Assembly: GCA_024138025.1 (NCBI GenBank)
Contig: JAMXBD010000361.1
Span: 248,001 to 312,000, forward strand
Direction of reading: 5' to 3'
Length of the DNA: 64,000 nucleotides
Source: Combretum micranthum
Taxonomy: Eukaryota > Streptophyta > Magnoliopsida > Myrtales > Combretaceae
Position numbers and translations under genes: made by a program. Of the stretch, positions 1 through 11,059 are shown piece by piece (position 1 is the stretch's first letter; every line of letters starts with the position of its first letter). The notes under the pieces were generated by a model. That model did not search any database. It saw only the letters and a program-made list of their open reading frames with translations, and had not been told where the DNA came from.

Positions 1-2739
1 CTCTTCACTGTTGTTTGTTTTTTCTAGTGTCAAGACCACTTCGTCTGAGTGGCACTCTAGATTAGGTCATCCATCATTTACTATTATGAAAAATATTGTT
101 TCTAAGTTCTCTTTACCACTGTCTAGTCGGTTATCCTCCTCCACACATTGTAATGCATGTTCACGTAATAAGAGACATAAAATTCCATTTTTTTCTTCTA
201 CCTTAACCTCATCACGTCTACTTGAACTTCTCTTTCCTGATTATAGACTTTTCCTATTTATTCTGTTGATGGTTTTCAGTATTATGTTATTTTTGTTGAT
301 CATTATACACAGTATATTTGGTATTATCCACTAAAACGAAAATCGAATGTGTATGATATCTGTGTGCTTCAAGGCATTATTCGAAAACTAGTTCAAACAC
401 CGAATTGTCACCCTTTATTTAGACAATGGTGGCGAATATTAAACCTTTGGTAGTTTTCTCTCCACCAATGGTATATCCCATTTTACTACACCACTCCATA
501 CATCATAGTACAATGGTCTTTCTAAACGACATCATCACCATTTTGTTGAAACCGGTCTATCTCTTCTCACTCATGCTTCGATGCCTCTAACCTATTGGAC
601 TTATGCCTTTGCTACTGTTGTATATCTCATCACCCACACTACATCTGTCATCTGCTCTTGAAAGACTCTTTCAGTCTCAACCCAACTACACTAAACTTTA
701 GGTGTTCGATTGCTTATGTTATTCGTAGCTTCGTCCTTATTCCTAACATAAACTTGACTCCCGCTCCACTCCTTATGTTTTTCTTGGTTACTCTTCAACA
801 CAAAGTGCCTATATTTGTCTTAATCTGTCCACTTCTAAAACAAATATTTCTCGTCATGTCAAATTTCTTGAAAACTCCTTTCCTTTTACCAATCACCACT
901 CCTATCTAGCTCATCCTACCTTAGAGATAATTTCTAAATGGCTTCCTCCAGTCCAAATTCTACCCACTTCAAGTAGCTCACTCAATACGCCTCTACAAAG
1001 GGATTCCTCATGTCAACATCCATTACAATAAGCCCCAACCATGGACCGTTCCTCCTTACTGATGACTTGAACCTCACAATTCTGAAACCTCCTCTACTTC
1101 AACTATAGCCCATACCAGCCATCAAAATACCCATCCCATGACCACTAGAGCAAAAAACAACATCCACAAACCCTTAACCAAGATGAATCTCATTGTTGTC
1201 CTTTCTCAACCAACAAACATTAAGCCTCATATTGTTTAACAAGCCCTAAAAGATCCCAAGTGGAGACAAGCTATGAATGATAAATTTGATGCTCTTACTC
1301 AAAATGGAACCTGGGAACTTTTTCCATCTACTTTTCAACAAAATCTTGTTGGATGTAAGTGGGTTTTTCATATTAAATGGCTTCCTGATGGTTCTGTTGA
1401 TAGGTATAAAGCTAGACTAGTTGCCAAAGGTTTTCATTAATGACTTGGAGTGGATTATCATGACACCTTTAGTCCAGCTATCAAGCCAACAACAATACGC
1501 CTTATTCTCAGCTTGGTAGTCAGTCGAGGTTGGCAGTTACGATAGTTGGATGTTAATAATGACTTCCTTTAAGATCATCTTTTTGAAGATGTCTACATGG
1601 CCTAGCCTTCGAGCTTTGTTGATAAAGATCATCCAACACATGTATGTAAATCAAGGAAGGGAATATATGGACTCAAGTAGGCCCCACGGGCTTGGTACCT
1701 TGAACTACGCCGGTTCCTCATTGAGTCTGGGTTCACAACCTTGCATGCTGACACTTCTCTATTCACTTTCTACTCATGAGACATTACTATATATCTCCTT
1801 GTTTATGTAGATGACATTATTATCACAAGTACCAATACTCATATTATCCAGCGCTACATTGATCTCCTTGCACAAAGATTTTCAATCAAGGATCTTGGTG
1901 CCCTGTCTTATTTTTTTGGCATTAAGGTTCCCACCACTCCATTTGGTCTGTTGCTTACTCAAAGGCAATACATCACCGATCTTCTTGCTCGAACAAAAAT
2001 GCTTGGTGCAAAATCTATTGCTATACCCCTTGCTACAGATGGAAAGCTCACACTTCATTCAAGAATAGCTCTAAATGACTACACATAATTTAGAGCAATT
2101 GTTGGCAGTCTACAATATCTTTGTCTCATTCACCCAGACATATCATATGCTGTTAACAAGCTATCCCTGAATATTGGAACGCTACAAAATGACTACTTCG
2201 ATATCTATGTGGCACATTGACTCATGGATTGTTTCTTCATAAGAAAAATCCACTTTCTCTTCATGCCTTCTCTGATGCAAATTGGGCTAGCAACAAAGAC
2301 AATTATACCTCTACGAGCACCTATATTATCTATCTTGGTCATCATCCTATTTCTTAGTTCTCGAAGAAACAACGTACAGTTGCTCGATCATCCACAGAAG
2401 CTGAGTATCAATCAATTGTTGCTACTACTTCAGAAATCAATTGGATTTGTTCCCTTCTCACAGAGCTTGATGTCACTCTTCCTATACTGCTTATCTATTG
2501 TAACAATGTTGGTGCCACCTATCTCTGTTCTAATCAAGTTTTTCATTCATGCATGAAACATGTGGCAATTAACTACCACTTTATTAGAGATCAAGTCTAA
2601 TAAGGTGCTCTTCGTGTTACTCATGTTTCCTCAGCAAATCAACTTGCCGATGCTCTAATCAAACCGCTTCCATGAAGCCACTTTCAAGAATTAAGGATCA
2701 AGATTAACATCTCCTCTGGAGCTCTATCTTGAGGGGGCA
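1..2739 (+). pseudogene. Ty1/copia retrotransposon pol remnant, 5' end outside window
   Basis: Internal region of a copia element read on the plus strand. The GAG-pre-integrase signature WHSRLGHPS appears near 50-80, followed by a Cys-X2-Cys-like patch near 150-175. Much of the integrase core is unreadable. Reverse transcriptase starts near 1255 with a KWRQAMNDKFDAL block, an NGTWEL block and GCKWVFHIKW, then a stop. Later fragments near 1800-1830 and 2080-2170 match the rest of the RT palm and connection. RNase H is visible near 2260-2660, ending in a KHVAINYHFIRDQ-like tail and LADALIKPLP. Many stops and frameshifts separate the blocks, so this copy cannot make a polyprotein. It abuts its own 3' LTR at 2740. 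The family call is firm; the lineage within copia is not determined. Confidence 0.9.
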
Positions 2740-2984
2740 TATTAGAGAATTAATTACAATGGATATTAGAGAATTAATTATGATAGATTTTCTTTAAGAG
2801 AGTTAATTACAATAGATTTTCTTTCTATATTTAAATTCCTATAATTAATTGTAATCCCCTAATTCTAGGATAGTTTCCTATTTTTATAACTCATGGCAAT
2901 GCCCAATTTTATGTATATATATTCATTCTTAATTAATGGAAAAGTCAACCATTATTTCACAATATTCCTTTCTCTATTTTAACA
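2731..2984 (+). repeat. copia polypurine tract and 3' LTR
   Basis: The polypurine tract gagggggca lies at 2731-2739, directly after the RNase H tail. The LTR runs from 2740 (tattagag, a decayed TG start) to 2984 (ttttaaca), about 245 bp. A short internal repeat, tattagagaattaatta, occurs twice near its start. The 5' LTR lies outside the window, so no target duplication can be tested. Confidence 0.8.
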
Positions 2985-3011
2985 ACTCCATACAAGGTTC
3001 ATAATCATTTA

Positions 3012-3270
3012 GGAGAATGGATGACAAGAAAAGATAAGCATATAAAGGAGCTGAAAGAAAGAGTTGACTATATAAAACAAACACAAGTTGATATAGAAAA
3101 GAAGTTAAGACAATTAGAATGCATCAAAGCTATTAGATAGGCATAAAAGAAAAAAGTAATAAACAATCAACAAATAGTAGTCAAAGAATTGAAGAATGAA
3201 GCTAGACAACTAGGATAACTAGGAAAGAAAACAAAAAAATGGTAGAAGAAATTAAAAAGGCATACCTAGG
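3012..3270 (+). pseudogene. decayed coding remnant, lysine/glutamate-rich coiled coil
   Basis: From 3012 an open stretch of 42 codons to a stop at 3138 is rich in Lys, Glu, Gln and Leu (for example HIKELKERVDYIKQ), with heptad-like spacing. The same composition resumes after the stop until about 3270. This looks like an old coding exon of coiled-coil type. I do not recognise the family; a retroelement capsid or pararetrovirus-like origin is possible but unsupported. Confidence 0.3.
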
Positions 3271-4010
3271 CGGATGAGTCAACTGAAAACAGATTTTTTA
3301 AGTTTTATTAAAAAAAAAGGGTGTTTACAAAGCTGATTACAAGAAGCATGCAATCAAGCCATTAATTCCTAAAAAGTGCGTAGATGAGAAGATCATTTTC
3401 CATCTCACCCTTCAGGAAACTAATAAATAATAGACAAGCTATTAAAGCATATTTTCTGCTATATACACGCTCTTGATTTAGTTGTTGTTGTAGTGAAAAG
3501 GGGTAGGACACATCGAAAGGGGAATATCGTTAACAATATTCAATAAGAAGCTGAAGGAATTGGTATTAGGTAGTATTAATAGATACTACTGTACTTTTGC
3601 CACTAGGAGTAGTGTCACAACTAGTGACGGTTTACACTGGACATGAACACTTGCCTTTTCTTCATTGAAGAACAAGAGCAAAAGAGATCCAACTGTTACA
3701 TTAAACAATATAACCCCAAAAAGCAAAATATTTAATCAAAGCTATGTAAAATAGAAAAGATGGTATTCCTTACGCTGCGTCAAGGATAGTGAGAGTAGCC
3801 AACGAGATTAATTCACTATCGTGTTCGTCTGGTGTGTGAATTGTTCCATATGACTTATTTTCCCACTGATAGCTTAATATATACAGTGGAATTAGAGAAA
3901 CCCATAATAGCTGATTTTATTGGTTTGTGGTAGAGGCTATGGGACGTGTAGGTGTGATTGTTGGAACGAAAGTTATAATAACATCATATGGTTGCTTGAT
4001 TTATTTGCAC
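3271..4010. other. unassigned intergenic sequence
   Basis: No open reading frame, splice-bounded exon or clear repeat boundary is visible. The stretch lies between a coiled-coil remnant and a hAT-like element and probably contains unrecognised transposon debris. Confidence 0.4.
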
Positions 4011-4474
4011 TAGGCTACAAACAAGTCAAGCTATTCATAAGCTGCTTGAGCTCGTCTTGATTGAGCTCGATTAGTAAACAAATTTGCTTAAACTTAAATA
4101 ATCTTGTTTATTTAAATGAATCATAAATTCATCATCTAACTTGTGAATAGGCTCATTTAAACTCGTGAATAGGTAAGTTAACAAGCTCACTAGAAGTAGT
4201 GTGAATTTTTTATTTGTGAATTATCTAAAGGAGTTTCAGTCAAAAAAAAAAAAAGAATTATCTAAAGGAGTTGAGATCAAGGTCAAATTTCAAACTCAAT
4301 GGAAGCTTAGTAGACTTAATAAAAAACTCACCTCACCTCGAGTTCTATTTGCAAATGAGCCGAGGTCAAACTAAAAATAAAGTTTATCTTATGTTCATTT
4401 TCGATAATTTTTAAACAAGCCAAGTTTGAGCTTTCAAAATTAAGCTTGGCTCGACACAACTCGTTTGCAATCCT
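4011..4474. mobile_element. non-autonomous hAT-like element (clade A copy 1)
   Basis: Terminal inverted repeats are taggctacaaacaagt at the left and, at the right, the complement of taggattgcaaacgagt. The inside is full of alternating gagctcg and caagctc words with no coding capacity. The flanking 8-mers atttgcac (4003-4010) and gtttgtat (4475-4482) match at 5 of 8 positions; all three differences are transitions, as expected for an aged 8-bp target duplication. The best relative in the window is 34738-35050, and a partial relative lies near 32985-33110. Confidence 0.65.
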
Positions 4475-4757
4475 AGTTTGTATCAACTTTGATTAGATAG
4501 TAAATTAATTAATAATTTTAGAGTTTGAGTAAGTTAAATACGAATTTATTCTATGACATATATATACACACACAAGCAGACGACGCACCCGTGATGCGTA
4601 AATAAAATAGTTTCTTTTTAGAATATTGAGTATTTTCATTTGGAACCTATATAATGAGTAGTAAATAGTTAGTGATCATTTCGAAGCAATACATGTATAT
4701 CCAATAATATTCTCAATATGTAAAAATGTAACATAACATGTTGGTAATAAAAATACC

Positions 4758-4890
4758 TCAAGACAACAATACATCTTTGTATACAATATTCTTTAAGTAT
4801 GTCCTACACACCCTTGGTAGATTTCCTTTCTTAACCAAAACTTTTGTTGATGCCATCGATACTCCTCGTGATAGTGCTACATAATTTTGA
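4758..4890 (-). pseudogene. Helitron Pif1-type helicase C-terminal fragment
   Basis: On the minus strand a frame ending in TGA at 4758-4760 reads YVALSRGVSMASTKVLVKKG followed by a KNIVYKDVL-type ending. The YVALSR block is the conserved C-terminal motif of Pif1-like helicases of plant Helitrons, and KNIVYKEVL-like endings are usual there. Only about 40 codons remain. Downstream on the same strand, around 4583-4599, a GC-rich hairpin (stem cgca/tgcg around cccgtga) resembles the 3' terminal hairpin of Helitrons. A perfect CTRR end is not visible. The Rep domain and the rest of the helicase are absent. Confidence 0.65.
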
Positions 4891-5029
4891 TTTCTTGTGG
4901 TGATTGTCCTTCAAGCAATTCATGTTGAATCTCAAGCCAGTATTATATATTTGGGAACATTATTAATTTTATTAAGAGAAAAATGTGGTGGAACATCATT
5001 AAATATAGTATAAGAGCTTTAGATCAGTA

Positions 5030-5800
5030 TATAAAGATACATGCTTAGGCTAAAAAAGGAAAAGAGTATGTTTATTCAACCCCTATTTAATTCTATTCAA
5101 ACCCTATTTAATTTCATAATTTTAGGGATACAAAAAATTTTACGCACATATGCTAAAAAAGGAAAAGATTATGTTTATTCAACCCCTATTTAATTCTATT
5201 CAAATCCTATTTAATTTCAGGATTCTAGGGATACCAAAAATAGTTTATGCTCATATATTCTAAAAACATTATATTAAACGCATTTACATCAGTATATAAA
5301 GATACATACTAAGCCTAAAAAAAAAAAGAATATATCTATTCAACCCCTATTTAATTCTATTCAAATCTTATTTAATTTCATGATTTCAGGGATACCAAAA
5401 ATATTTTATGCCCATATGCTAAAAAAGGAAAAAACTTGTTTATTCAACCCTATTTAATTATATTCAAACTTTATTTAATTTCAAGGATACTAAAAATATT
5501 TTACGTCCATATGCTAAAAACATTATATTAAAAATATTTACATCAGTATATAAAGATACATACTTAGGTTAAAAAAGAAAAAGAATATATCTATTCAATC
5601 CCTATTTAATTCTATTCAAACACTATTTAATTTCATGATTTCAGAGATACCAAAAATATTTTACGCCCATATGCTAAAAAAGAAAAAGACTATTTATTCA
5701 ATTCTTATTTAATTCTATTCAAACCCTATTTAATTTCATGATTTTGGGGATATCAAAAATATTTTACGTCCATATGCTAAAATTATTATATTAAAAATAT
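5030..5800. repeat. higher-order tandem repeat, six sub-copies
   Basis: The phrase attcaacccctatttaattc recurs at about 5074, 5177, 5338, 5442, 5593 and 5697. Spacings are 103, 161, 104, 151 and 104 bases. Two subunits of about 104 bp plus a spacer of about 50 bp that contains tatataaagatacat form a super-unit of about 255-265 bp present three times. It lies immediately 5' of the promoter region of chitinase copy 1. Confidence 0.85.
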
Positions 5801-6090
5801 TTATACTAAAGACGCCAAAATGAATAATTTTACTTTAATAATATAGATATATCTGCTTATTTTGCTAAAATGACGCCGTATGGGATATACTCATAGGATA
5901 TACTCAACAGAAGTAATGACCCATTGACTAGAGCTTCCGGTCAAGGTTTCAGTCGACCGAAGCCATCGGGTATCCATCAATTGAATGAAGCCTTATCCGG
6001 GTTTGACCAAATACTCACGAAAGATGTTTATCAACTTCTCATTTACCTATTTACTAAGTTGTCTTTGTCAGACACATCTATATGTATTAA
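5801..6090. other. intergenic, no gene seen
   Basis: Sequence between the tandem array and the block shared with the copy 2 promoter. It contains a short duplicated phrase, gatatactca, near 5885 and 5899. No coding potential is visible. Confidence 0.4.
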
Positions 6091-6696
6091 CTGAAGAGTA
6101 TTCTCGTGTTCATGCAGTATACTGCTCCACAAGTCATAAAAGATGCTGCTAAATCACATCTATCTTGATTTCAAGTTAAAAGTTTTCATTTTTCACAAAT
6201 AGTCTTATATTCTAGTGATATTATCGGCCTCTCAAGTGAGGGCAGTACTAGATTTGAATCATCGTCTCATTGTAGGGAGAAAAAAAGAAAATTCCCACTT
6301 CCAGTATTGTACTATTTTTTCCAATTGGTATTTTTTTTTTATTATCCAAACGCAGCAAAGCATTCATTCAATTTAGGCGGCGATGCGAAGACTTGAAGCA
6401 TGCACCTTCACACATTATTGTAAAGACCAAGTTGGATTTAATGAATCTGGCATCACCATTTCGTCCTTTACTTACGTATAGCAAATTGTAAATTTTGACC
6501 TAAACCCTTCAATCGAGGAATTAATGGACCGCTACTTCAATTCCCAACTCTTCACGCAATGTAGCAATTAATGACCACCATTCTAACATAAAGTAAGTGA
6601 ATAGACAAAAATTTCAATACCTATTTTTTCTATATAAAGCCCTAAGGGAAATGGCATGCTCAACTCACTCAAACTATCGAGAACATTTAGGAAACA
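6091..6696 (+). promoter_or_regulatory. chitinase copy 1 promoter and 5' UTR
   Basis: A TATA box, tatataaa, lies at 6631-6638, 59 bases before the ATG, with the leader phrase ccctaagggaaatggcat. A W-box core, ttgacc, lies at 6495-6500; WRKY factors commonly act on such sites in defence genes. From 6091 on the block is homologous to 62071-62546 upstream of copy 2, including the phrase tatactgctccacaa. Copy 1 carries about 110-120 extra bases near 6183-6300. These contain a tRNA B-box-like gatttgaatca, perhaps a SINE fragment. Confidence 0.7.
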
Positions 6697-7149
6697 ATGA
6701 TGAGGTTTTGGTCTGTTCTGTTTTTAGTTTGTCTGTCCGCAATTGATGCCCTAGGGCAGCAATGTGGGCGTCAAGCCGGTGGAGCGAAATGCGCAAACGG
6801 GCTATGCTGCAGCCAATACGGCTATTGCGGTAGCACCCCCGCGTATTGCTCCTCCAGCTCCGGCTGCCAGAGTCAATGTACCCCTAGTGGAGGTGGTAGT
6901 CCGCCGTCCACCCCAACACCAACCCCTAGTGGTGGTGGAGGGGATATTAGTTCATTGATTAGTAGGATATGTTCAACCAAATGTTGAAACATAGAGATGA
7001 TGCTAATTGCCCTGCCAAAGGGTTCTATACCTATGATGCTTTCATTGCGGCTGCCAAGTCTTTCTCAGGTTTTGGTACTACTGGTGATTCTGATACTCGT
7101 AAAAGAGAGATTGCTGCCTTTTTGGGGCAGACTTCGCATGAAACCACAG

Positions 7150-8039
7150 GTTAGATTTAGTCATATATGTTGCTTATTGGATAATACTTTAATTCAAACT
7201 CCATCATAAAATTCTAAAACATAGACAAGCAGACTTAATACCACATCATTTCAAATAGACTTATCTGCTCTTCTATGTTTACGTAGTTAGTCGCGGAGTG
7301 ACTTAAGGTTTAATAAAATAATTATAATTTCAGAGCAAAACAATATCATTCTTTTTTTTTTTTTTTTTTTTTTGCTTCTTTCATAGCTGGTTCATTAATT
7401 CTCTGTCTAGCATATAACAACGTTGTCTGTCTGTCAGTTCTTATCCAATACTTCGGTTTGACGTGACGTGGGCAGCTGGCCATGTGAATATGCGATGTAC
7501 ATATGATATATTTATATGTTGAGATATAAAGGTTTGAAAACCACTAGTTTTTGATGTGATCTTACAAATCATTGCCGGTTCTATGCAAAGAAAAGGCTGT
7601 AAGGTAACATATGAAGAATGTCATGCAATGACAAGTCATGCTGCTTTCGTTTTTCTAGTCTTGTGGCCCTAATCATATGAAAATGTCCTATTTAAAAAGA
7701 ATAAATAAATAATTTAAAAGTATAGTTAATATGGAGATAAGTTAAATGAATCACAAATAACAACTTAAAAAACACATTATTTACACATTCTATAATGGTA
7801 CAATATAGGATGCATTTCGATTTCTTCATTAAAGCATATTGCCATCCCATTCAGTGTTTAAATGGTTTTTAGTTGGCATCTTCGTTGTTTTTTTTTTTTT
7901 TTTCTTCGTTACAATAGAGAGAGGGGTTAGAACATAGTATATTTCACTTAAGATTTTATGTCTAGGGAAGGTTTAATTATATAATATATTATATCCAATT
8001 TAATTTTTTTACATAAATTTAAAAATTAAAAAAATGTAG
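7150..8039 (+). other. intron 1 of chitinase copy 1
   Basis: Donor cacag/gttaga and acceptor atgtag/gtggg interrupt the first Gly codon of the TTGGW motif after its first base, as in copy 2. The intron is AT-rich with poly-T runs near 7351-7373 and 7888-7902. It shares the phrase gattttatgtcta with intron 1 of copy 2 but is otherwise diverged. Confidence 0.85.
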
Positions 8040-8193
8040 GTGGGTGGGCAAGTGCACCAGATGGTCCATATGCGTGGGGATATTGCTTTAAACAAGAGCA
8101 AGGCAACCCTGGAGATTATTGCGTAGCCAACCAACAATGGCCATGTGCACCCGGCAAAAAGTACTATGGCCGTGGTCCTATTCAAATTTCCTA

Positions 8194-8620
8194 GTAAGTT
8201 TTTATAAGTTCATTATGTCTAATCTTCACGATGCTTTACTTGAAAATTATAGACGTAAATGTAAATAAAAATAGCTAGAAGATGTTTATAAGTTTAACTC
8301 ACAATCCTCAAACTTGAACTGTATTTAGAACTAATTTAGATATGGTAAAAAATTCATTTTGATTCGACCGATTTGTTTTTATGCAGATTTTCATATTTAA
8401 TTTCACATTATAAGTTTATACTTTCAAGTATTCTTATCCCATGAATTTGAATTGAATAAATGTAATCATTTTATTGGTTAATGATTTGTTTTAAAAGAAA
8501 AAAAGTCCTCTAAAATTTGATGAATGTCAATCTAAGAAAAAAGGCTTATCACTTCTAGCACATCTATGTTTCACCCTTGACATGTGAAAAATAACCTTAA
8601 TATTTCACTTGACTCGGTAG
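8194..8620 (+). other. intron 2 of chitinase copy 1
   Basis: Donor tccta/gtaagt and acceptor cggtag/caacta split the Tyr codon of the ISYNYNYG motif after its second base. No other feature is seen inside. Confidence 0.85.
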
Positions 8621-8993
8621 CAACTACAACTATGGTCCAGCTGGGAAAGCCATCAACTATGATCTTTTACACGACCCAGATGCTGTTGCTAATGACCCAA
8701 CCATCTCATTCAAGACTGCCCTATGGTTCTGGATGACACCACAACAGCCAAAACCATCGTGCCATAACGTAATCACAGGGCAGTGGCAGCCATCAGCCAC
8801 AGACACAGCGGCTAATCGAGTGGCCGGATATGGAGTCATCACCAACATAATTAATGGAGGAATAGAGTGTGGTAAAGGATCGAATGCCCAAGTGCAAGAT
8901 CGAATTGGATTTTACAAGAGATATTGTGATATCTTAGGTGTGGGATATGGTAACAACCTTGATTGTTACACCAAAAACCATTTGCCTAGGTAA

Positions 8994-9720
8994 TTAAATG
9001 AAAATGTCCCATGTCCTGCTAAATAAGCTACCAAATAGTTTGGCAACATATAAGAAGTCTATCTTCAATAAATTAAGAAAATAATTATCTGAGGGTTCTT
9101 CTTATTTAAAGTTGACTATTTAATATGAACAATAAAATTCATATCTATTTCATTATTTTAATGATAACCACTCCATTGTGATTAAGCATCTAATAGTTTA
9201 GATAGTAAATACCTATATGAAATTCTTTATTTTACTTCTAACATATAAAAGTTTAGATAATATATACTCTTATTAAATTTTTAATTTTAAGTAGGTGTTA
9301 AATTAGATGGAAAACACCAATTTAAGACTTTGCATTCACATGCTATCATTTGATACAAATAGTACAAAGCTAGAAAAGCTTAAATATAAAAAAAGCCAAT
9401 GTAGTTAATATAAATATCTATAATTTCTTTGTTTTCAATAAAGTGATATTTGATATTTATTTGCAATTTATCTACAGTATTCGTTCCTTAAAAATAAAAA
9501 ACCTATATGGATCCTCTATTAAATGTGACTAAATGATCCAAATGAAAAATATTTAACCTTGTTTAACATTCATATGACTCATAAGGCCAAACATAATTAA
9601 AAGGAAGGGTTCCGCCATCAATGTTCTCAATTTTCCCATACTCCTTTTATTTATCCATTTTTAACGTTCATCGAAAGAAATATGATGAATGAATGGAGTG
9701 GGAATATTAATTTTCAGAGA
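8994..9720 (+). other. 3' flank of chitinase copy 1, duplicated at 32.1-32.8 kb
   Basis: AT-rich, non-coding. It carries recognisable blocks such as aaaatgtccca, atagtttggca, ttcttcttattta and gttctcaatttt, which recur in the same order after the ghost copy at 32093. Polyadenylation-type AATAAA signals occur near 9069 and 9129. Confidence 0.7.
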
Positions 9721-10565
9721 AAAAGACAAATTTGATACCTAAACTTTACATGTAAACTCAATTAGTGTCTAAATTTTAAAATGTTCAATTTAATACTCAA
9801 CTAAAGTTTTCATGTCTACTTCTAGTGTTTTTCTTTACTTCGTTTACTTCATCGATCTAGTGATGGGCATCCACCACTTTAGACAGAGAGATAGAGCACC
9901 TGTGCACAATTGGAAAAAGGAAAGAAAAATGAATTGAGTATTCTAAATCAAACTACGAGGCTCTAGTATTCTATGATTATAAGATCATGTTTTAAATTTA
10001 CTTGTTGAGATCAAGAATCTAGAGAGAAGATGAAGATTGGTTCAATTTTTAGGTTAGAGAGAGAAAGTGGCAGGGGCAAAAAGGTCGACAACTTGATTCT
10101 TAATGAAAGGTTGTTGCTTTCTTATCCTATAAACTTGTCATGCCACCACAAGAAATCCCATTCGTAACAGTCTCATTGTACACTCAATGAGGAGTGACTC
10201 CATTATCACTCAGTAGCTTCCAATACCATATATAAGGCATTCTTACCATTCAGGAGCTTTATTGGACTATGGCAATCATAGAATCTATATTAATAAATGC
10301 ACTGGTAATAGAGATTTGAACATAAATTAAGGTTAATGTCACAATCTTTACTCAGTGAGTAAATATGATAGTTCCACATGTCAAATATAGTTTAAAATCA
10401 TTGTTATTATCACTAAAATTATTCTTAATTAATTGTTAATCACTATTGTCACTTTAATTACCATGATCAATAATATTATTATATTATTTTAATAAAAGGA
10501 ATTTAGGCCATATTAATAAGCCCATATTTGACCCCTTTACCTACAATAACTTCAATTGCAATTTG

Positions 10566-10600
<35 letters not shown>

Positions 10601-11050
10601 TTGTTGTACTATATTTTGCAATGTGTCACATGTATAACTCTATTTTTTCCTTTCATCCTCCCTAAACAATTTGTCTCCCTCTTCCCTTTCTCTTTTTATC
10701 AAGCATACCACTTCTATATTTTCTTTTTCTCACTTTGATATATTAGGATTAAAGAAAAGCAAGTGGAATAAAATACATCCAAAAATATGTTATATATCAA
10801 TTTGCATACCATAGTAGGTGGATCGTGGATAAATCCCGTATATCTACTTTCTATGTCTCCTCTACTACTTCGAAAAACAAAACTCATAGTTGTAAAAGAA
10901 ATCTAAAGACCCCCTTGTCAAGTCTATTTGAATTGTTTGATTTTTATATGTATCATATATGTATTTGTAACTTAAGTTGTGAACCATTGGAGCATGTAAA
11001 GGTAGTTCTTCTCCCACACTATCAAAAGACTAACTAATGCATGCTCGAAC
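9721..11050. other. intergenic, small repeats only
   Basis: Around 9728-9850 the wording (for example acctaaactttacat) resembles common plant inverted-repeat element sequence, but I could not find paired ends. An (AT)n microsatellite lies at about 10569-10598. Apparent small open frames near 10556-10740 and 10825-11037 are low-complexity and have no recognisable domain. Confidence 0.4.
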
Positions 11051-11059
11051 GGCTTGAAG

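Larger units (their letters stand above)
6697..8993 (+). pseudogene. class I GH19 chitinase, three exons, one-base frameshift
   Basis: Endochitinase hydrolysing beta-1,4-N-acetylglucosamine chains, a secreted antifungal defence enzyme. Exons are 6697-7149, 8040-8193 and 8621-8993, with GT-AG introns of 890 and 427 bases. Residues 1-20 are a signal peptide. Residues 21-61 are a hevein (CBM18) domain with all eight Cys at canonical spacing and ligand-site residues Ser19, Tyr21, Tyr23 and Tyr30 (hevein numbering). Residues 62-82 are a Gly/Pro/Thr hinge. Both GH19 catalytic Glu are present, in SHETTGGW and in CFKQEQG, as are GRGPIQIS and NYNYG. The tail [12 protein letters not shown] lacks a vacuolar propeptide of the GLLVDTM type, so secretion is inferred. 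One base is missing between 6964 and 6968 relative to copy 2, giving a stop at 6985. It is either a very young pseudogene or a sequencing error; every other feature is intact. Confidence 0.9.

Noticed and set aside
3012..3270. Integrated plant pararetrovirus fragment
   Set aside because: Only a Lys/Glu-rich coiled-coil-like stretch is visible, with no movement, protease or RT motif, so the composition alone does not support this.
6764..6958. Second open frame overlapping chitinase exon 1
   Set aside because: It is an out-of-frame shadow of the Gly/Pro-rich hevein and hinge coding sequence.
6960..7000. An extra small intron that would restore the chitinase frame
   Set aside because: No usable GT-AG pair fits between the hinge and the catalytic start, and copy 2 is continuous here; a one-base deletion is simpler.
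8657..8848. Minus-strand open frame opposite chitinase exon 3
   Set aside because: Antisense shadow of a conserved coding exon; no domain.
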